DNA of 7,864 nt from an uncultured Porticoccus sp. (GTDB lineage: Bacteria; Pseudomonadota; Gammaproteobacteria; Pseudomonadales; Porticoccaceae). Below are positions 5,529-7,864 of the stretch, one piece after another. The stretch lies in the NCBI GenBank assembly GCA_950063125.1, contig CATLZI010000092.1:1-7864 (forward strand), in the 5' to 3' direction. How positions within the stretch are numbered: position 1 is the first letter of the stretch; each line of letters starts with the position of its first letter. A model generated the notes under the pieces. That model worked only from the letters and a program-made list of their open reading frames with translations. It did not search any database and was not told where the DNA came from. A program made the position numbers and the translations under genes.

Positions 5529-5711
5529 ATGTTTGGACTGTTCAGAAAAAATCCGTTGGAAAAACTGGAGAAGGGCTACCAGGACAAACTTCAGCAAGCC
5601 ATGGAGGCGCAACGATCAGGCAATATTCAAAGGTACGCGGAATTGAGCGAAGAAGCGGACGGTATCTATCAGAAAATCAAAGCGCTGGAAAATACTGACG
5701 GCCGGGAGTAA
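5529..5711 (+). CDS. Small DUF6435/Lacal_2735-like protein
   Basis: The 60-residue product starts MFGLFRKNPLEKLEKGYQ and continues as one charged, probably coiled or two-helix segment with AMEAQRSGNIQRYAEL and a final KIKALE. That pattern matches a family of short uncharacterised proteins of about 55-65 residues, known as Lacal_2735 or DUF6435. No function is established. The start is placed at ATG 5529 because GAGA (5519-5522) is six bases upstream and the family begins MFGxF. The in-frame ATG at 5523 has no spacing to that site, and a much longer in-frame extension from GTG 5382 is judged non-coding. It is soluble, with no Cys and no signal peptide. It follows the dehydrogenase by 172 bases containing a large hairpin, so co-transcription is uncertain. 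Confidence 0.78.
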   Translation: MFGLFRKNPLEKLEKGYQDKLQQAMEAQRSGNIQRYAELSEEADGIYQKIKALENTDGRE

Positions 5712-5760
5712 TTCGCCGGGCAGTTCAGGAAGCCCGCTCCACATGAATTGCTAAAGGCCA

Positions 5761-5786
5761 GCCTGCCAAGAGATCGGTTGCCAGGC
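5761..5786. other. Weak hairpin in the convergent 124-base gap
   Basis: GCCTGCCAA (5761-5769) pairs with TTGCCAGGC (5778-5786) apart from one C-C mismatch, with an eight-base loop. It lies between the small rightward gene and the leftward cyclase gene, where a bidirectional terminator would be expected. No T-run follows on either strand. I see nothing else in this gap (5712-5835). Confidence 0.3.
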
Positions 5787-5835
5787 CACATCGTCATTGG
5801 CTGAGCGTATACAGCAGCGCCCCCTCTTTCACCGA

Positions 5836-7524
5836 TCAACCGGCCTTGATCATACGGTTGCGGCCTGAGGCTTTGGCTTCATAAAGTGCATCGTCTGCGG
5901 ATTTCAGCAGCCTTTCCAGCTGGTCTCCCGGCTGAGCCAGACAGCTGCCAACACTGACGGTTATTTTTCGTCCCTCCGGTAGCCCTGTCTGCTCGATGCT
6001 CAACCGCAGGCGCTCTCCGATCTGTTGTAGCGTCGTTTCATCACAGGGCGAAAGCAACACTAGAAATTCGTCTCCGCCCCAGCGGGCTGCATGATCATAG
6101 GGCCTGATACCCGCTTTCAGAAGGCCGGCAACATTGACCAGCGCGCGGTCGCCGACTGCGTGTCCGAAGGAATCATTGATAGTCTTGAAATGATCAAGGT
6201 CAAGCCAGATGATGCCAAAAGTATTTTGCTGGCGGTGTGAACGGTCTATCTCCTGGGTCAGTTGGAGGTTCATGCCACGCCGGTTGAGCAGGCCGGTCAG
6301 TGGATCGAGTTTGGTCAGTTCGTTGAGTGCCTGTGTACGGTCCTTGACCCGGGTTTCCAGTTCTTCAGTGTGATTGCGAATTGCCTCGGCCATGTCGGAA
6401 AAATGGTTGATCAGTCGACCGATTTCTCCCGACCCACTTGGCAGGTCGGCAGGTCGAAGATCGCCACTTTTCACCTTGAGCATGGCATTATCCAATGCCG
6501 CCACCGGTGTCAGGACCAACTTTCGCAACGCCAGGTGCACCAGCAATATGGCGATCAACAGGATGAGGGTGAACAGCAGCATCATTGCTGCAAAACTACT
6601 GACAGGAATCACTTCCTCCAGATCCAGTAGTGTGAGCTCAAACCAGTCCAGCGAGGGCAGGTAGACAACACCTGCCAGATAGCGCTTGCCGTCAATGACC
6701 ACGAACTGGCTTTTTACCTCGCTGGTATTGCCGCCGACCTCGCGCAGGGTTGTCATTGTATTCCACAGGGCCTGTTGGTCGCGCGGTTGGTCAAAGAGCA
6801 ATTCAATGGTGTTCTTCTGGCCTTCCGGTTTTACCAGGCTGGCGTAATCAATGATGCCGGGGTCGCGGTGTAATTGAATGGCACCTGTGTGATCTACAAA
6901 CACGGTTGTGATACCGGGTTGCTCGATATCGACAATTTCCTCCAGGAAGGCTTCTAAGGGCAGGCCGGTGCCGACAATACCCAGCGTGTTATCGCCGTCT
7001 TTCATTTGCACGTCAATCCACAGCTGGGTAATACCCAACTGTGTATCGGGATTGACATTGATATGAAAGGACTTGTTCAGTTTAAGTAGCTGGTAAAACC
7101 AGGCGTCATCGGGCTTGTCACTGTCCAGCGTGTAGCGAAGCTGTTTGCCGGAAAACTCGTCCTCGGCGTTGTTGTAGTAATAGGAGCCGGATTGCTTGAG
7201 TGCCACAAAATAATTTTCCGCACTAAAGTTCCGGCGATAGCTCTCCATCTCACGGATGGCTTCGGCGGCGAGTGCGGGATCATGCTCATTCTTTGCCCAG
7301 TTCTGGATGACGCGGGAATCGGCCATCTGCCGGGCCAGCGCAATTTCCCGCTCAATCGGTTTCAGTAGGCGGGTGCTGTCGTAGCGCACCTGAATATCGG
7401 CGGCGCGCAGTCCCCATTCCTCGATAATATTTTTTGCAACCTGCTGGAACAGCAGCCATGCGCACAGGGAGGAAATAACGATGAGGGCTGCCGTCAGAAG
7501 TTGGAAACGTGTTTTGATGCTCAA
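5836..7524 (-). CDS. Membrane diguanylate cyclase with periplasmic Cache sensor, HAMP and GGDEF
   Basis: The 562-residue protein makes cyclic di-GMP from two GTP in response to a periplasmic signal. Domains in order are: TM1 (about 8-26), a large periplasmic Cache-like sensor (about 30-305), TM2 (309-332), a HAMP linker (about 333-388), a short coiled coil (about 385-402) and a GGDEF domain (about 403-558). The active site is intact: LDLDHFKTIND (441-451) with metal-binding D442, and GGDEF (483-487). RPYD (474-477) sits exactly five residues before GGDEF, the standard RxxD inhibitory I-site, so product feedback is expected. It has no EAL or HD-GYP domain and is probably a dedicated synthase. 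The start is TTG at 7524: AGGGG (7535-7531) lies six bases upstream, an in-frame stop occurs 36 bases upstream with no ATG/GTG between, and the next in-frame Met (67) would remove TM1. The sensor ligand cannot be named. It converges on the small gene at 5529-5711 and looks monocistronic. Confidence 0.93.
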   Translation of the reverse strand: MSIKTRFQLLTAALIVISSLCAWLLFQQVAKNIIEEWGLRAADIQVRYDSTRLLKPIEREIALARQMADSRVIQNWAKNEHDPALAAEAIREMESYRRNFSAENYFVALKQSGSYYYNNAEDEFSGKQLRYTLDSDKPDDAWFYQLLKLNKSFHINVNPDTQLGITQLWIDVQMKDGDNTLGIVGTGLPLEAFLEEIVDIEQPGITTVFVDHTGAIQLHRDPGIIDYASLVKPEGQKNTIELLFDQPRDQQALWNTMTTLREVGGNTSEVKSQFVVIDGKRYLAGVVYLPSLDWFELTLLDLEEVIPVSSFAAMMLLFTLILLIAILLVHLALRKLVLTPVAALDNAMLKVKSGDLRPADLPSGSGEIGRLINHFSDMAEAIRNHTEELETRVKDRTQALNELTKLDPLTGLLNRRGMNLQLTQEIDRSHRQQNTFGIIWLDLDHFKTINDSFGHAVGDRALVNVAGLLKAGIRPYDHAARWGGDEFLVLLSPCDETTLQQIGERLRLSIEQTGLPEGRKITVSVGSCLAQPGDQLERLLKSADDALYEAKASGRNRMIKAG

Positions 7525-7530
7525 AGAAAA

Positions 7531-7535
7531 CCCCT
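7531..7535 (-). promoter_or_regulatory. Ribosome-binding site fixing the TTG start of the cyclase
   Basis: AGGGG on the minus strand (7535-7531), six bases before TTG 7524, is the only good Shine-Dalgarno near the 5' end of this frame. It decides the non-ATG start. Confidence 0.65.
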
Positions 7536-7553
7536 GATTAAGCCATACGCTAA

Positions 7554-7582
7554 ATTATCATTGGATTACCCGGTGTAGGCAA
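7554..7582 (-). promoter_or_regulatory. Candidate promoter of the diguanylate cyclase gene
   Basis: On the minus strand TTGCCT (7582-7577, 4/6 match to -35) is followed by exactly 17 bases and GATAAT (7559-7554, 5/6 match to -10). Transcription would begin near 7547, giving a leader of roughly 23 bases that contains the AGGGG site. Confidence 0.55.
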
Positions 7583-7663
7583 CTGGTCAGTGACTCAAAC
7601 GCATTTGATTCGACGCTGATTGCCTGCCTGGTACTCAATTTTTTTATTCGAGGACAAATTTCC

Positions 7664-7699
7664 TGGAACATGTTCCATGTCGGTAGCCGCCGTGTTCCA
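7664..7699. promoter_or_regulatory. Palindromic operator candidate with an extra half-site
   Basis: TGGAACATGTTCCA (7664-7677) is a perfect 14-bp palindrome. Its half-site TGTTCCA recurs at 7693-7699, 22 bases after the copy at 7671-7677, about two helical turns, so a dimer could contact both on the same face. It lies in the 244-base divergent region, about 82 bases upstream of the predicted cyclase -35 box and 70-92 bases upstream of the rightward start. The regulator is unknown. The rest of this region (7525-7768) shows a T7 run at 7639-7645 and no gene. Confidence 0.45.
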
Positions 7700-7768
7700 A
7701 TTTGCGCATCTTGATTACTGGCTTGGATAGAACGGTGGTTATGGTGCAAATTGCCGGATTATATTGAA

Positions 7769-7864
7769 ATGAACAAAACTGCTATTAGAGAGTTGCTCGT
7801 TCCCATCCTGCAGGACGCCGGAATTTTTTATCTTCGGGATACTGTTGCCGAAAGCGATTTTGTC
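7769..7864 (+). CDS. Unrecognised protein, first 32 codons (runs off right edge)
   Basis: An open frame from ATG 7769 reads MNKTAIRELLVPILQDAGIF and continues to the window end without a stop. The start has no convincing Shine-Dalgarno. TTG 7751 is an in-frame alternative that would add six residues, and the upstream in-frame stop is TGA at 7712-7714. There is no signal peptide or membrane segment in what is visible. The fragment is too short to assign to a family. It diverges from the diguanylate cyclase, so shared control through the intervening palindrome is possible but unproven. Confidence 0.5.
   Translation, partial: MNKTAIRELLVPILQDAGIFYLRDTVAESDFV

Noticed and set aside
5761..5786. 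Convergent-gap hairpin as a bidirectional terminator
   Set aside because: The stem has a mismatch and no T-run on either strand, so it was kept only as a weak hairpin.
7639..7645. T7 run as a Rho-independent terminator
   Set aside because: No GC-rich stem precedes it on either strand, and it lies in a divergent region where no terminator is expected.
1..7864. tRNA, rRNA, CRISPR arrays, insertion sequences, attachment sites and phage genes
   Set aside because: I scanned for clover-leaf ends, regular spaced repeats, transposase motifs and terminal inverted repeats and saw none.

Overview
The window reads as part of a gammaproteobacterial chromosome with moderate GC, probably from a marine or environmental member (lineage is an inference from gene content; no rRNA or other marker gene is present). 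It is gene-dense, with short intergenic gaps and no tRNA, rRNA, insertion sequence, CRISPR array or phage gene that I could find.

Left part (1-4149): a heme-iron acquisition locus. A partial tonB gene runs leftwards off the window edge. Diverging from it is a four-gene rightward unit with gaps of 19-32 bases: a HemR/HutA-type TonB-dependent outer-membrane heme receptor, hutX (cytosolic heme carrier), hutZ (heme-degrading split-barrel protein) and a 162-residue TPR-like protein of unknown function. The 221-base divergent region holds an imperfect 27-bp palindrome with a good Fur-box core. Its two arms each provide a TTTACA -35 box, one per direction. A single Fur-Fe site could therefore shut off both tonB and the heme operon when iron is plentiful. 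The scheme would be: the receptor binds heme at the surface, TonB energises import, an unseen ABC transporter carries it across the inner membrane, HutX takes it up and HutZ releases the iron.

Middle (4150-5711): a monocistronic gene for an NAD(P)-dependent oxidoreductase related to dihydrodipicolinate reductase and 2,4-diaminopentanoate dehydrogenase, but with a changed substrate-site motif. A strong 11-bp-stem inverted repeat follows, then a 60-residue DUF6435/Lacal_2735-like small protein.

Right part (5712-7864): a convergent leftward gene for a membrane diguanylate cyclase (periplasmic Cache-type sensor, HAMP, intact GGDEF, intact RxxD I-site) that starts at TTG. A 244-base divergent region then carries a perfect 14-bp palindrome and leads into the first 32 codons of an unrecognised rightward gene.

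I did not see a clearly new multi-gene system. The best leads are the unknown protein at the end of the heme operon, the HQD-motif dehydrogenase subfamily, and the unusual duplicated ribosome-binding/mini-ORF leader before the receptor.
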